Shown: piece by piece, positions 1-10,675 of the stretch | Numbering within the stretch: the stretch's first letter is position 1 | Layout of the letters: the number at the start of each line of letters is the position of its first letter | Assembly: GCA_963573305.1 (NCBI GenBank) | Contig: OY754331.1 | Location: forward strand, 96,153,434 to 96,217,433 | DNA: 64,000 bases | Reading direction: 5' to 3' | Origin: Pyrrhosoma nymphula | Lineage: Eukaryota; Arthropoda; Insecta; Odonata; Coenagrionidae | The notes under the pieces: generated by a model | Seen by the model: only the letters and a program-made list of their open reading frames with translations | What the model was told of the DNA's origin: nothing | Database searches by the model: none | Made by a program: the position numbers and the translations under genes

Positions 1-3000
1 CGCTTGCAGCCTAATCTCGTCCTCGTATCATCGGTGTTTACGGTCCTGCAACATACAATATTATCTTCTTATTAAACTCCTCGCCAGGCTTTTATTTACA
101 TCCTTACACAAGGTCTCCGTCATCAGCTCACTCCCACTGCTGACTACTTCTTTTATTAGCACAATTCTCCTTCTAATGTCTTCGCTTCTAAGTCCATTTT
201 CCTGCAACGCGCTATTTAGGTAATTAAATTACTCAATTTTTGTTAGTTATTTGAGGAGGCGAACGAATACAGTGGTCATTTTTGCCATGGTGGGTGAGTT
301 AGTAAAGCAAAGGTCAATAATGGATCAGAGGAAAAGTGGAGTGAAACCCGCCGTAGACATTAGACTGCTCTTAACGATTGGCGGCAAAGAAATCACAGTT
401 TAACTTCTTATCCGACAGACGGATTACTGAACTTGAAGTACCCTCCACAAGTTGCGATGGGGATTCCAACGAAAATTCTCTGCCACAGAGAGGATTCAAA
501 GCCTGGTCTCCGAAATGGAAATCCAACCCGACCCCGTTAAGTTACTCTACTTTCTCCAGTTGCTCCTACTTTTATGAACAGCATCACTGTTGGTCCTAGA
601 AAATCTTACGTTCCGGTATTTAAAATTTCCTTTCTTTCATGCTCCTCGCTTAAATGAACTTTAGAGAAATGCTTCCTGATTTCATTAGCTGAGTTAGTTA
701 TAGATCACACATTCATATGCATACTTAGCTATTGTGTGAGCACGTGGCGTTAGTAATCTCTCTCCCAACTCCTCCCCAAAACACTCCCTCTTCCGGCGAA
801 GCACATCACGTGCGCGGCCCGACTTGTCCTCAGCGTGCCCCGCCTCACGTGATTATGCACAAATCTCGAAAACGTGCCCCGGACTGCACTTTCACCCATC
901 AGGGCACGGATTCCTCGGTGCCGCCTTCCAGAGGCGCCGACATTCTCCGTCCTCTCGCACACGTACTATGTGGACGACCGTTTAGCGCCCAGAGATATAC
1001 GAATGCAAAATGCCCCCATACAAACATACAGACCCCTTTAAGGATGTTCCACCGGGACTGCGTGAGTCAAAACCAATACCAAATTCCACCTTTTTGTTTA
1101 CGTGGTTTATAAACTCCGCTTTCGGTGAATACATGCTTTTCTTCCTGAAAACAAAATGAAGGTACAAAATATGCTCATAGAGCTCAACGAATATATTTTT
1201 AAAGAGCATTTTTTCCAACTATAGGAGCCAACTGCAGAATTACTGCATTTTGACTTCAATGGTGAGAAAAATGTGGTAAGATGGGAAAATTTTATTCTTA
1301 TTCGATGACTCGTAAGTTTTTCCATCTTTTTGGCAGTTTTCCGTAAAAATGGCATTGAATTTAAGTTGAAAAATACTTTTTTTCCCGGGTTTAACTGCCG
1401 CATTTAACATCATGCAATTTCAAGTTTTATTTGCGATAAGAATAGCGTAGAATAGGATATCAGATAGAGGACAAGTTTTTCTAAAAGTAGACAGATTGTG
1501 AATAAATTAACATTTAAATTCCTTTTCAGTTGGAACCACCTTAAAATCACCTCCATCACCGTGCGAGAAAAAGATATTTCTCGGACCCTCCACCTCTCCC
1601 TATAACTCTCCCGGTCCACGGGCACGCATGTCTCTCGCGACACCACCTCGTCGCGAAATGTTTACACCACAAGCAGTTTGCGACGTAATTCAGAGAGCTC
1701 TCGGCGCACAGAGGAGGTTCGTTCTCGAGGGATGGTGGGTAGGGTGTTCTCCTGGAAACTGAGGGTGGGAAAGGAGGGTGGGGGATAGGAAGGGGTATAC
1801 CTTGCTTGTCCCCACCCACCTTCCCTACGAAGTCGGCCGGAGAGAGTCAACATTAGCACATGTCCGGCATAATCTTGCGGAAATTATAGTCGGCTGCATA
1901 GGGGTGTTGAGCTTTTTTTTCCGCCACCCTTCCAGTGCTGCGGGAGTCCCATGACGACGCAATGGGCTTCCTCATCCCCAGGGAGAGAGAGAGAGAGAGA
2001 GAGAGAAACACGGAACACGTCCGTACGGTTAACGAGGAAAACTTTGGGCTAGTGAGATCTCTCACAAGCAGGAGCCCATACGCACACAAGCGTTGATGCA
2101 ATGGAGGAGCAAATGGGGGTGATCCACCACTTTTTTTTTCAACCGTCTCCGAAAGATAATGGTTTAAAAAAAAGCTCGCATATCTCACAAAAAAAGAGAA
2201 ACGGATGCCTAGGGACAAACAACACCAAGAGTTGAAATATTTCGCATTAATATGCATTTCTGCAAACAGTGCGCGTGGAAAAGAAAGCGCCTTGAAGTTG
2301 TTTGTTAGTCGTGTTTAAAAAATTTACTTCCAACCTCTCCTAAGTAATTCAAGTGCATGCACACTTTCGAAAAGTTTCCATGGGTCTTCGCGACACGCTG
2401 ATGAGGACCTAAAGTGGAACCAGTAATTATACAGCGTTATCAGAGATTGAGATAACCGTTTTACAGAGTGTTTGAAATGGTTTCCTGAACGCATACCGCA
2501 GGATGTTACATCTTCCCCTTCAATATCCGGTGTAAACGCAATATGGGGGGATTGGGAAGTTTTCCTGATATTACTCCGCAGTTTCAAATTCAAGCAAAGC
2601 TTGAGAAGCTATTAATAAACCCTCGTAACTCCCTTCTTACGAAGAGAGAGAGAGCACCATAATATTAGAAAATCAATCCACAATGAAGCCATCGAATGTT
2701 ATAAAAGTTGAAAAGACAAGCGAAATATATATGAAATACTTTGCATTTTATCTATCTTTAAGAGCATCCAATTATCAAGAACAAAAACGGTCATAAAAAG
2801 GTATCCTACAAACTTCGTGTTTGAAAACACGTGATGATCAAGTTTATAGAGTCGCTCAGCTTAATAACTGAATTAAGCTTCAGTATTCAATGAGGATTAT
2901 CTTTATCACACAGCTTGTCCTTTCAGATGCAAACTACAAAATCGCTCCTTGATTAGGTGCCCAGAAATGAGCCGCTTGCCTTCAGCGATTGCATCAATTC

Positions 3001-3820
3001 ACGACTTGCTCTTAGGAAAAACCTGTTTTTCGGGTATTAGTTTTCAAAAAGGCCAAAGATATTCCCCAATATTTTAATAAAATATCTCCTAATGGCGAAG
3101 AGTTTAGTTGCAGTAGTAGTTCCATTGAAAGCAACCAAAATTACTAGACAAAGGGATGAAAACTATATGTACTTTGCCCAAAGTCTAAGTCCATCGATAG
3201 GTCCTGAATCCTAATCAATTTTTATCTGCTCTGAATTAACTTCACAAGTATATTTAAATAATTGTCACGCATAACAGCTAACATATTTTGTCACGGTTGT
3301 TCTATTATTTTTTTACATGCAGCGAACCTTAAGTTATGTATGCATTGTATAGTTTCCGCAAAGATAGGGAGAGAGAAAGAGCAATTATTTTGTCATTGGA
3401 TATCCATCAATAACGCTTTCAGACTTAAAAAGCAATGATGCCATGAGATAATTACCTGCCCCAGATGAAATTTAACCTCAGTATAAAGAGGCTAACGAGC
3501 ATAATTTGCATCAAGAAAAAATGTAACTCGCTGTGTTTGAAATACTATGTAAATATGTCCAAGAAATAAATTCACAACATACTTTTCTGATTTCTGCTTT
3601 TAGGCTCTACTTTTTATCAGCCTGATGACAGCTAAGAGGGAAAATAATGGCTAAATTTAAACTAGGTGTCTGTGGAAATGTAATGTAAACAGTGAAGTGG
3701 AGCTCGAAAATTCTAGGTTTAGTTAATTCGTGGGAGTCGACCGGAGAAGCGTGTCACATGCTTCGTAAGCCAACTAAAATTTCTTCGAGGAGCAGGTAAA
3801 TGTTCCAACGTATCAATTCC
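1..3820. other. Gene-free AT-rich interval with a GA microsatellite
   Basis: No open reading frame here resembles a known protein family, and the short frames on both strands show biased, low-complexity composition. A CpG-richer patch lies at about 720-1010. A purine microsatellite is at 1983-2006. A stretch at 3628-3665 has CTGATGA followed by GAAAA and vaguely recalls the hammerhead-like motifs elsewhere in the window, but it does not fold convincingly. Confidence 0.6.
1983..2006. repeat. (GA)n microsatellite
   Basis: About twelve uninterrupted GA dinucleotides are visible directly. Confidence 0.95.
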
Positions 3821-4610
3821 TATGCATGTTGACAGACACACATATTGGTTTCAGCCAGCGATACAACTGCGTGGTCTCTTTCCCTCTCCGTCTCTCTATG
3901 CTTGAAACTTTGGAAGCGTTGAATGCTCGAGATGTTAGCTGCACTCCCGGGGAACGCGCAAGGTCGGATTTAATACCGCCTGGAAGCGGCAAAAGAGATG
4001 CCCCGAAATCATTAATCACCGTCATCATCACCCTCTCGCATCGTCGTAAATTATTACAAAATCCGTTCCGAAAAAGGAAAAGCGATCCCCCGGTTGAAAA
4101 GGCAATCAATCAACGTCACATATTTTTCCATCTCGCGCCATGCGTCAATCGCCCGCGGTTGACTTAATATTCCATCGCAATAAGGTTTCTTTTTGCCGTC
4201 GCGGGAACACTTATTAATTGGCGCGCATTTAAAATCTCAATCGGGGATGGTTTTTGCGACGGAGTTTCGCACCATATGGCCTGGCGTTAACTCTCTTTTA
4301 GCGCACGGGAGGAAGAGATGCTTGCACAGCGAGCGACGCGCCAGCCAGCCGGCGCGGCGGTCACCTCGGCTGCTTTTCCCGCCTCTTTCGCCCTTCGAAG
4401 CGTCCTCTGGGGTAGGCGGGAAAAGAGAGCGTCTTTCGTTCGCTGTTCCCGCGCACCGCCCTGCAAGAAGATACTCCTCCCCCGTTCTCAACTCCTTACT
4501 CGGTAATCGAAGAGCGGTGAAGAAGGAGGTTGGAATAACGTGGAGAGGGCGTTCAGGTTCCATGGATGGAACGGGAACGTGGCAGGAATAGGGCTGCTTG
4601 GGACAGGAAG
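3820..4610. other. CpG-rich unique block
   Basis: The stretch is clearly richer in G, C and CpG than its AT-rich neighbours (for example CGCG, GCGC and CCGGCG near 4320-4360). No repeat family or protein similarity is recognised. In arthropods with germline methylation such blocks can mark unmethylated regulatory DNA; that is inference only. Confidence 0.3.
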
Positions 4611-4639
4611 ACAACACCTACTCAGACCAAAACATTGAA

Positions 4640-5350
4640 ATACATGCAGGCATACGCATCACGCCATTTCCTTTCGGGGTAGGCAAAGTCAAAGAACTTA
4701 GTTAATGCTGTCAGGCTAAGAAATTTGTCTCTTAATAATTTCCTCTATAATGCTCTATCCTTGTATGCCTCTTTCGCTTCTCTTGAGGTGGATTTACACT
4801 CACAGTTTAATTGCGCAAGTAACTTGCAGCAAGCAAATTTCAATGAAAATACCAAGTGAAAACCGCTCTGTAAGTCCGTTGGTAGCACTATTAAACGTTT
4901 CGGTGTCGCTTGCATTTTAGCGTATTGTTGCCCGTGTAAACGGCAACCTATCTGGTCATGCACTAAGTTGTGAAACACTTTTTATCAATGTAAAATCCCC
5001 CCTCAAGCTCTTTGCAGAAGTAGCTAGCCAGTATAAACCAACACTTACACTCATGCATTGCTTCAAACATGTTCTGCTATTCTTACTATTCCCAATATTG
5101 TCTCTTCGTACACATTCACCCATGAATTCCTCGATCTACCCCTTCATCTCACACCACTCACCTATTGCCATATCTGTTCCCTTATTCGACTCTCATCCAT
5201 TCTCTCAACACCGCTAACAATAAGAAGCACACTCCTTTTATACACGTCCATTACTGGAGCATCCAATCAATATTCTTTCATGAATCACTCATTCCTAACC
5301 TGTCCATCCTATTTTCGCCGCAAACAGTTCTCTAGTTCCCCCTTCCCATA
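4640..5350 (-). mobile_element. LINE 3'-end relic, antisense, split by a later insertion
   Basis: This stretch matches 7340-7700 piecewise: both contain CAAAGTCAAAGAA, then TAATAATTT, a shared AATGC and CCTCTTTCGCTTCT, then ACACTCATGCA, and further on CACATTCA and CATGA. Read on the minus strand, the second copy gives degenerate Lys/Arg-rich peptide of the kind found at the C-terminus of RTE-like reverse transcriptases. I infer two old copies of one non-LTR 3' end lying in reverse. The match is interrupted at 4803-5044. The family assignment is tentative; that the two copies are related is more secure. Confidence 0.45.
4803..5044. mobile_element. 242-bp insertion with 9-bp target-site duplication
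   Basis: TTACACTCA occurs at 4794-4802 and again at 5045-5053, bracketing exactly the sequence missing from the related repeat at 7340-7700, where CGCTTCTTTTACACTCATGC runs through without it. The insert has no clear terminal inverted repeats and no coding capacity. It contains a small hairpin (GTTGCC...GGCAAC, near 4927-4947) and a GTTTCGG motif near 4898. I do not recognise the family; a SINE or a non-autonomous DNA element are both possible. Confidence 0.55.
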
Positions 5351-5770
5351 ACAAAGCATAACGAAATCGCTACGGGTTTAATGGTATCTTCAACCACTCA
5401 ATTCTTGGAGAAATATTAGGCAGGACTTGTATTTTAACGTTAAAGAACATTAAAATGTATTCTACTAATGCTTGATAATTCAGGAAACATATTATGATGT
5501 AGTGTTCTGTTGCTAAACGAAGACGAAAATCGCGGACTTTCATTGTGCTTTTTAAAAAGTTTTCAGCAGGGCAAAGGAGATATTTGATGGACGTTAAATT
5601 TCACGGAATTCTCGCCGGAAGTTATACAACTGTAGTTATTTCATACTATGACTCATTTATAACTATGCTCGAAGAACGGGCGGGAATCCCCGCCTTCCCT
5701 CTCTGGCCACGCCGCCCCTGGCCCCGAGCAATGGAATTTCTTTATGGAAAAATATCTCCAGTCTGTGTTG
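5351..5770. other. Short gene-free interval upstream of a LINE relic
   Basis: No protein similarity is visible. Part of it may be decayed upstream sequence of the CR1/Jockey-like relic that becomes readable at 5774. Confidence 0.4.
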
Positions 5771-5773
5771 ACT

Positions 5774-6420
5774 GTTGATGGTATCCTCATTCCCTAATCT
5801 GACTCGGTTCGAAATCTTGGGATGACCATCAGATCAAGTCTGTCTCGGAACAATCACGTTAATAATATTTCTCGCAAAATTAACACCATCCTACACCAAC
5901 TTAAAGTGCATTCTAAACTTCTTCCTCAACACACTAGGAAAATGCACATTTCATCGTTAGTTTACACCGTTATTGATTACTGTTGTCTAGTTTACAACGA
6001 CCTAAAGTAAGACGATAACACCATACTACACCGGGCTCTAAATTCATGTAGTACATATTAGGTTTATTTTCCATCTTCGCAGAGATGTCAACATGAACCC
6101 CTACTACAATGAACTTCAATGGCTTGATTTTAAGACCCGAAGGAAATATTTCCCCGGCTTCTACTTGTACTCCTTGTTCAAAGAAATCCCTTGAATATCT
6201 ATCCGACATGTTTGCCGCGAAACCTTCCACTAGAGATATGTGTACCCGATGTGATCCCGAATATCTATGGTTTCCTGGTCATTGCTCAACGAAGTTCCAA
6301 AATTCTTTTATAGTTACTGCGTGTCATCTCTGGAACACCCTACCCAAAAACATTAATAACAGTACCTCTGTTGCTAACTTTCAGATGAAATATTATAATA
6401 TGTTACTTTCTGACCACAAA
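5774..6420 (+). pseudogene. C-terminus of a CR1/Jockey-type LINE reverse transcriptase (degenerate)
   Basis: The relic is the region downstream of the reverse-transcriptase catalytic site. The first readable part is VDGILIP, a stop, then SDSVRNLGMTI, matching the usual 'vk.LGv' segment after the YADD box. It continues through ISRKINTILHQL and SSLVYTVIDYCCLVYND. After stops and frame changes come LRRDVNMNPYYNELQWL, RRKYF, EYLSDMF and finally NSFIVTACHLWNTLPKNI. This order (LG.., DYC.LVY, LRRD..PYY.EL.WL, YL.D.F, NSF.V....WN.LP) is characteristic of the thumb and C-terminal part of CR1/L2/Jockey-group ORF2. Stops occur at about 5795 and 6008 and there are frameshifts around 6070-6180. Catalytic domain and endonuclease are absent, so this is a 5'-truncated dead copy. 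The clade within the group is uncertain. Confidence 0.8.
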
Positions 6421-7339
6421 ATGTTGTTTTTATTTTCTGTAAGCCTGAAATGTATGCATATGTATTTGTTATATGACGTCCGTAATACTTCGCATTTAAA
6501 TTTTTCATTTTGCAAATTGTATTAAAATATATTTCACTTGTCATTATGTTATTGGCTAAATTGTTTGATTTATTTTTCTCTTTTTCTTGCTCGTAAACAA
6601 AGTACATTGTTTCTGTCCTTAAGGAGTATACCCCAGGACAATTAATAATTCTTCATTCTTCACTTCAATGAGACAATAGTTAACAAACCAAGATGGCGGA
6701 CTGTGACCACGCGAAAATCTATTAGATGGCGCCTCCAGTTTGATCCCATCATCTTGGTGGCGAAAGAGATGGAAGAGCGAAGGGAGGAAATACATGGCGA
6801 TGCTAGCTTCGCTTTAAAAGACGGGAAAATGGGATAGACGATCCACTCGCACGCTGGGAATTTCATCCCTAGTAGTACGAAACGGCGCTTTGATACTTTG
6901 GCCAGGCGCGCGCGAGATACCGTAAAACCAAGGGGAGGAAATTGGGTTTTTAATGACGGCGAGAGAACAAAAGAGAGTTGAGCAAACATAAAGCTCGCTT
7001 GAGCATTCACTAAATTCACCTCCCAAAGTAATCACGGTAAACAATCGATAGCTAGGGACGAGGACTCCAAGAAGGTGATCACATCTGTAGTCAAGGAAGT
7101 GCGTTGGCTTTTTTAATGGCGCAACGCGTGGTTTCAGGAAGGTAAAGTGGTTTATGATACCCGTCATAGTATATACTGAACTCCATTATAGGTAAGTCAT
7201 AGACAAGTTAGGTACTTAAGGTCACTAGCTTCACTTCATTTCTTTCAGACAATAAACCCGTGGCTATACCTGGCCATTAGATCTTAAAAATGACACAAGG
7301 CATCACAAACTAATGAAAAAGTAATGTTTTATTTTATTT
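6421..7339. other. LINE 3' tail, then unique sequence
   Basis: The first 150 bases are probably the 3' UTR of the preceding LINE relic. The rest contains a moderately CpG-rich stretch (6690-6960) without a recognisable gene. Confidence 0.35.
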
Positions 7340-7700
7340 AGTACCTACTTACTAACGTACATAAAAACCCATCACGTCATTTTCTTTACGGTGAAGCAAA
7401 GTCAAAGAATTTAGTTATTGCTTTTAAGTCAAGGAAACTTGCTCCCTTTAATAATTTTCTACATAATGCCCGACCTCTGCAAGCCTCTTTCGCTTCTTTT
7501 ACACTCATGCACTGGTTCATTCCTAATTCTCCTCCCATAACTCCCATTCCTAAGGTAATAATATTTATCCACTTAATAGTCTCTTAGGCCACATTCATCC
7601 ATGACTTTTGCAGTCTACCTCTTCCTCTCGATCATTACTCCACTATCATAATAGCACTTATGATGCCCAATCACGTTACTTCCCAAGAAGGATGAACCCG
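7340..7700 (-). mobile_element. LINE 3'-end relic, antisense (uninterrupted copy)
   Basis: This is the second copy of the repeat at 4640-5350 and serves as the 'empty site' for the insertion there. On the minus strand it gives degenerate Lys/Arg-rich peptide broken by several stops. Similarity to the first copy is clear in blocks but low overall, so both are old. Confidence 0.45.
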
Positions 7701-8008
7701 GTAAATGAGTAACAAAAATAAGTTTCTCGACTATATTTGTCTCAAACGCAGTCTCCCAGATTTCTATAAAATAGATAATTCTAATTTCTGGATTAGATAA
7801 AATAGTCTATGATACTATCTTTCAACATTTAAAGTTTTATACACAATTTATGACCCTAAAACAATAATATCAACAGATAGAGTCACTCATAACTTTTTTA
7901 CTCATAGGTATTATACAGATTACAGTCTCTGCAGATTATTCTCCTCAAAACAACAAGGAATCTACTGGGAAATAGAGAAATTTGTCAGCAATTAGCTTCT
8001 GAGATTAT
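7701..8008. other. Gene-free AT-rich spacer
   Basis: Nothing recognised. Confidence 0.5.
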
Positions 8009-8318
8009 GAACGGATAGGATCAGGATCGGAAACAAGGAGGTGCGCAGAGGAATAGAAGATGAGAAAAATACATGGAGCACTATCAGGAAGACAAGGTCT
8101 AGATGGATAGGCCGCACTTTGAGACAACGATCTTGAAAGGAATTTAATAGAAGGGAAAGCCTTTCGAAGAAGACCAAGGGACAAATACATAAGCCAGTTG
8201 AAAAGGGATATGGGACAGAAGAGCTACAAGGGCATAAAATAGTCAGCAAGGGAAAGGATGGAATGGAAGACTACTGTCAACCAATCTTACGGGTGAATAA
8301 CTCGTGATGATGATATAT
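8009..8318 (+). pseudogene. RTE-like LINE, C-terminal coding remnant plus GAT-rich tail
   Basis: The plus strand reads KNTWSTIRKTRSRWIG, a frameshift, then RPRDKYISQLKRDM, a stop, then SARERMEWKTTVNQSYG and a GATGATGATA tail. The order 'R..RW.GH/T.LR', 'GRPR..Y..QL.+D', 'R..W...VNQS' is typical of the extreme C-terminus of RTE-like LINE proteins, and a microsatellite-like tail is typical of their 3' end. The relic at 44779-44940 ends in a very similar AAVNQS segment. Only the last tenth or so of an element is present, with at least one frameshift and two stops. Confidence 0.75.
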
Positions 8319-9679
8319 TACTAAATGCTGACTATATGCGCTAAACAATTAAGGAAAGAAAGGTAGATAAGTAAAACATATTGAAAACTCTAGATTTTAT
8401 AGAGGAGCGCGTGCATGGATGCTGTGAATTGAAGTGAAACAGTATTAGTTGGTTATCAGTCATATGATCTGGGAACATGCAACAAGGCAATACGGATATT
8501 CTTATGAAACATGAGATGAATAGATGAATGAAAGGCAGAATTTGTCTGAGCTCCAGCCTTGATGCCAATCATGATCAAAAATTAACACAACACCAAAGTA
8601 TTCGATTGAAACCGATTGAAATTCATGCGTCCCCAGCTTTAAAGAAAGAAAAAGCACCTGATCAATCATCGCTATACTACATGGACCACAGATTCGACGA
8701 CACGATATAAAAATATAATTCGCGGAAACTGAGCGGAGTAAGCCCACTCGGAAATAATACCAATTAGCATTTTATTTCACCAACCACCGACCAACTGACG
8801 ATAAGGGTGGAAGAGAGATGAATAGATAAATCCAAATCCCAATTCCGCGGAACGGCGTCAAATCGGGCGCGGCAATAAGGTAAACAATTTGCCTCGTCCG
8901 TCGAGTGGAGAGATGAAAGGGAATACTGATGAGGGAGAATCGGGAGAGGAAATCGGGAGGGATCCAGGTGTGGCTCGCGAGGAAAAGCAGCGGAAAAACA
9001 GACGGTGGGGGAGGGAGCCCCGGGAAGAGCTGAGGTGGTGGAGTGGAGAGTGAATCAGAGGGAGGCAGGGAAGAGAGACGATACAGAACGACGGTACTAT
9101 CGCACCGCGGTCGTCAACCCTCTTCGTGGCACGCGTCCCACGAGACCGACTTCCAGGGAAGCCGAGAGAGTAGTTATTCACCGGCACTTATGCATCGTCC
9201 AGAATCACAATCACGCAGTGCATCGTTCGTGTGTCCTTTCGCATCTGGTTAGTGTTATTTTTTAGAATCCCCGGTGCTCGATGGAAACCATTCGATGAAG
9301 CACACGACTTCAGGGAATTGGAAATGATTTCCGCAAAGATGACACCAAAAAAACTCAGTGGATTAGCGAATGACATTCCGAGCATGAAGTTATCCTTACA
9401 AACATATTCGATGACTTCAATTGAGGTTCATTATTTTGACAGTAGGTACTGGGACGATATTATAAACTGCACAAGGATAGCATTCGGCGCAGTCATATGA
9501 CATAGATGGAAGATTAGCTGGGATGAGACAGTATCTTTTGGATAGAACTATTGCAATGAATCGAAAGCAATGTCTTAGGGAAGATGTATGTCCCTGTTAA
9601 GGAAGATCATGTTTAGCGATGGAAAAACCACCTTGAGCTAGCGAAATTCTTCTCACTTGGCTCAGTTGTTTAAAAATTT
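8319..9679. other. Unique sequence with a CpG/purine-rich block
   Basis: About 8850-9200 is GC- and purine-richer (many GGGAG and CGGG motifs); the flanks are AT-rich. No gene recognised. Confidence 0.4.
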
Positions 9680-9892
9680 GATGCAGTAACGCACATCAAA
9701 TTATCCAGATTAAATTGGGCTGGGTATATTATTGACGGTACAATAAGAGGGAAGAAGATGTTATGGAAGGCCTAAATTTCGATGGATTGATTTCGTGAAC
9801 AACAATATCAAGCATTTAGGTATCCAGAATTGGTGGACGGCTGCTAATGATATAAAGAAATGGTGGAAGATTCTGGAGGAGTTCAAGACTCA
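9680..9892 (+). pseudogene. LINE reverse transcriptase, extreme C-terminus (degenerate)
   Basis: The first frame reads THIKLSRLNWAGYI, matching the 'RL.WAGH..R' box. After a frameshift near 9750 the sequence reads GRPKFRWIDFVNNNIK, HLGIQNWWTAAND and WWKILEEFKTQ before a TAA. The pattern 'GRP..RW.D.V..D...LG..NWW..A.DR..W...L..AK' is the standard tail of a common insect LINE ORF2 group. Only about 70 codons are recognisable, so the copy is strongly 5'-truncated. Confidence 0.75.
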
Positions 9893-10455
9893 GTAATGGG
9901 TAGTAAAAGTAAGAAGAACTACAGCATTTGGCTGGGCATTGGAAACGTGAAAACCATGGTTACCTCCATTAGAATCCCGGAATCTCATTCCCAGAATATT
10001 TCAATTCCTAGAATCTCAATCGAATGTACTGCTTTAGAAATGGGACTGAATCACAGAAAATAACAAAATTGGACAAGGAAAGTGTTCAAATAAAACAAGA
10101 TTAAAGAATTTAGGTATCGCAATGAATAGTATCAACTCAAGTATTGATATATAAATTATTGGAAAACCAATTAGTCTGATTCGCATTAAAAAAAAACTCA
10201 AATCGCGCCATAGGTTTGCATACTCAAGGCCTGATAACACGAAGTAAATAACTTTCGTGAGTAGAAGCATTCAAACACGTGTAAAACAATGCCCAGAATG
10301 GGCTAGTTTCTTGATATTCGTTCCAGCGTTCGCACAAGTTGCTATGCTCATATGTTGCGACATGAAGGTGGACGACGTGCTTCGTGCAAGCAGACATTAA
10401 CATGGTGCATGGATTAGAGATTCGAATCATTACGAACCGAAATCTTTATGACGCC
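9893..10455. other. Gene-free AT-rich spacer
   Basis: No feature recognised apart from the probable 3' UTR of the preceding LINE tail in the first few dozen bases. Confidence 0.4.
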
Positions 10456-10459
10456 ACCC

Positions 10460-10675
10460 CTATCTATATTAACGGGCAACGGCTTGCAACGATGGTTGGA
10501 AACACGGATGCCCGCTCCGTCTCCGAAGTTATGCATCTTTGGGCTCGGCTCTAACTCAGGGGGTTGATCCTCCGATTCGGCCTAAGTGATGTTGCCCCTG
10601 TTTGCAAGTGACGGACAATAAGTGCGAAGTGGCTATAACTATCGAAGCACGTTAAATTGAAGTCAACTACTACAA
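10460..10675 (+). mobile_element. 5S-rRNA-derived SINE, copy 1 (diverged)
   Basis: From 10473 the sequence follows the 5S rRNA layout: GGGCAACGGC at the 5' end, GGAAACACGGATGCCCG, then CTCCGAAGTTATGCA (compare CACCGAAGTTAAGCA in 5S rRNA), CTTTGGGCTCGG, GGGGTTGATCCTCC in the box C position, and a GTTGCCCCTG end matching the 5' strand. The similarity to the copy at 17285-17490 continues about 75 bases past the 5S-like part (both have AGCACGT...AAA), so the repeat has a non-5S body. This is the structure of SINEs whose head comes from 5S rRNA (SINE3 type), with box A and C sequence as an internal Pol III promoter. The copy is too diverged to be a functional 5S gene. Confidence 0.75.

Noticed and set aside
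3628..3665. CTGATGA...GAAAA hammerhead-like string
   Set aside because: The GAAA is followed by sequence that cannot form stem III plus stem I with correct spacing.
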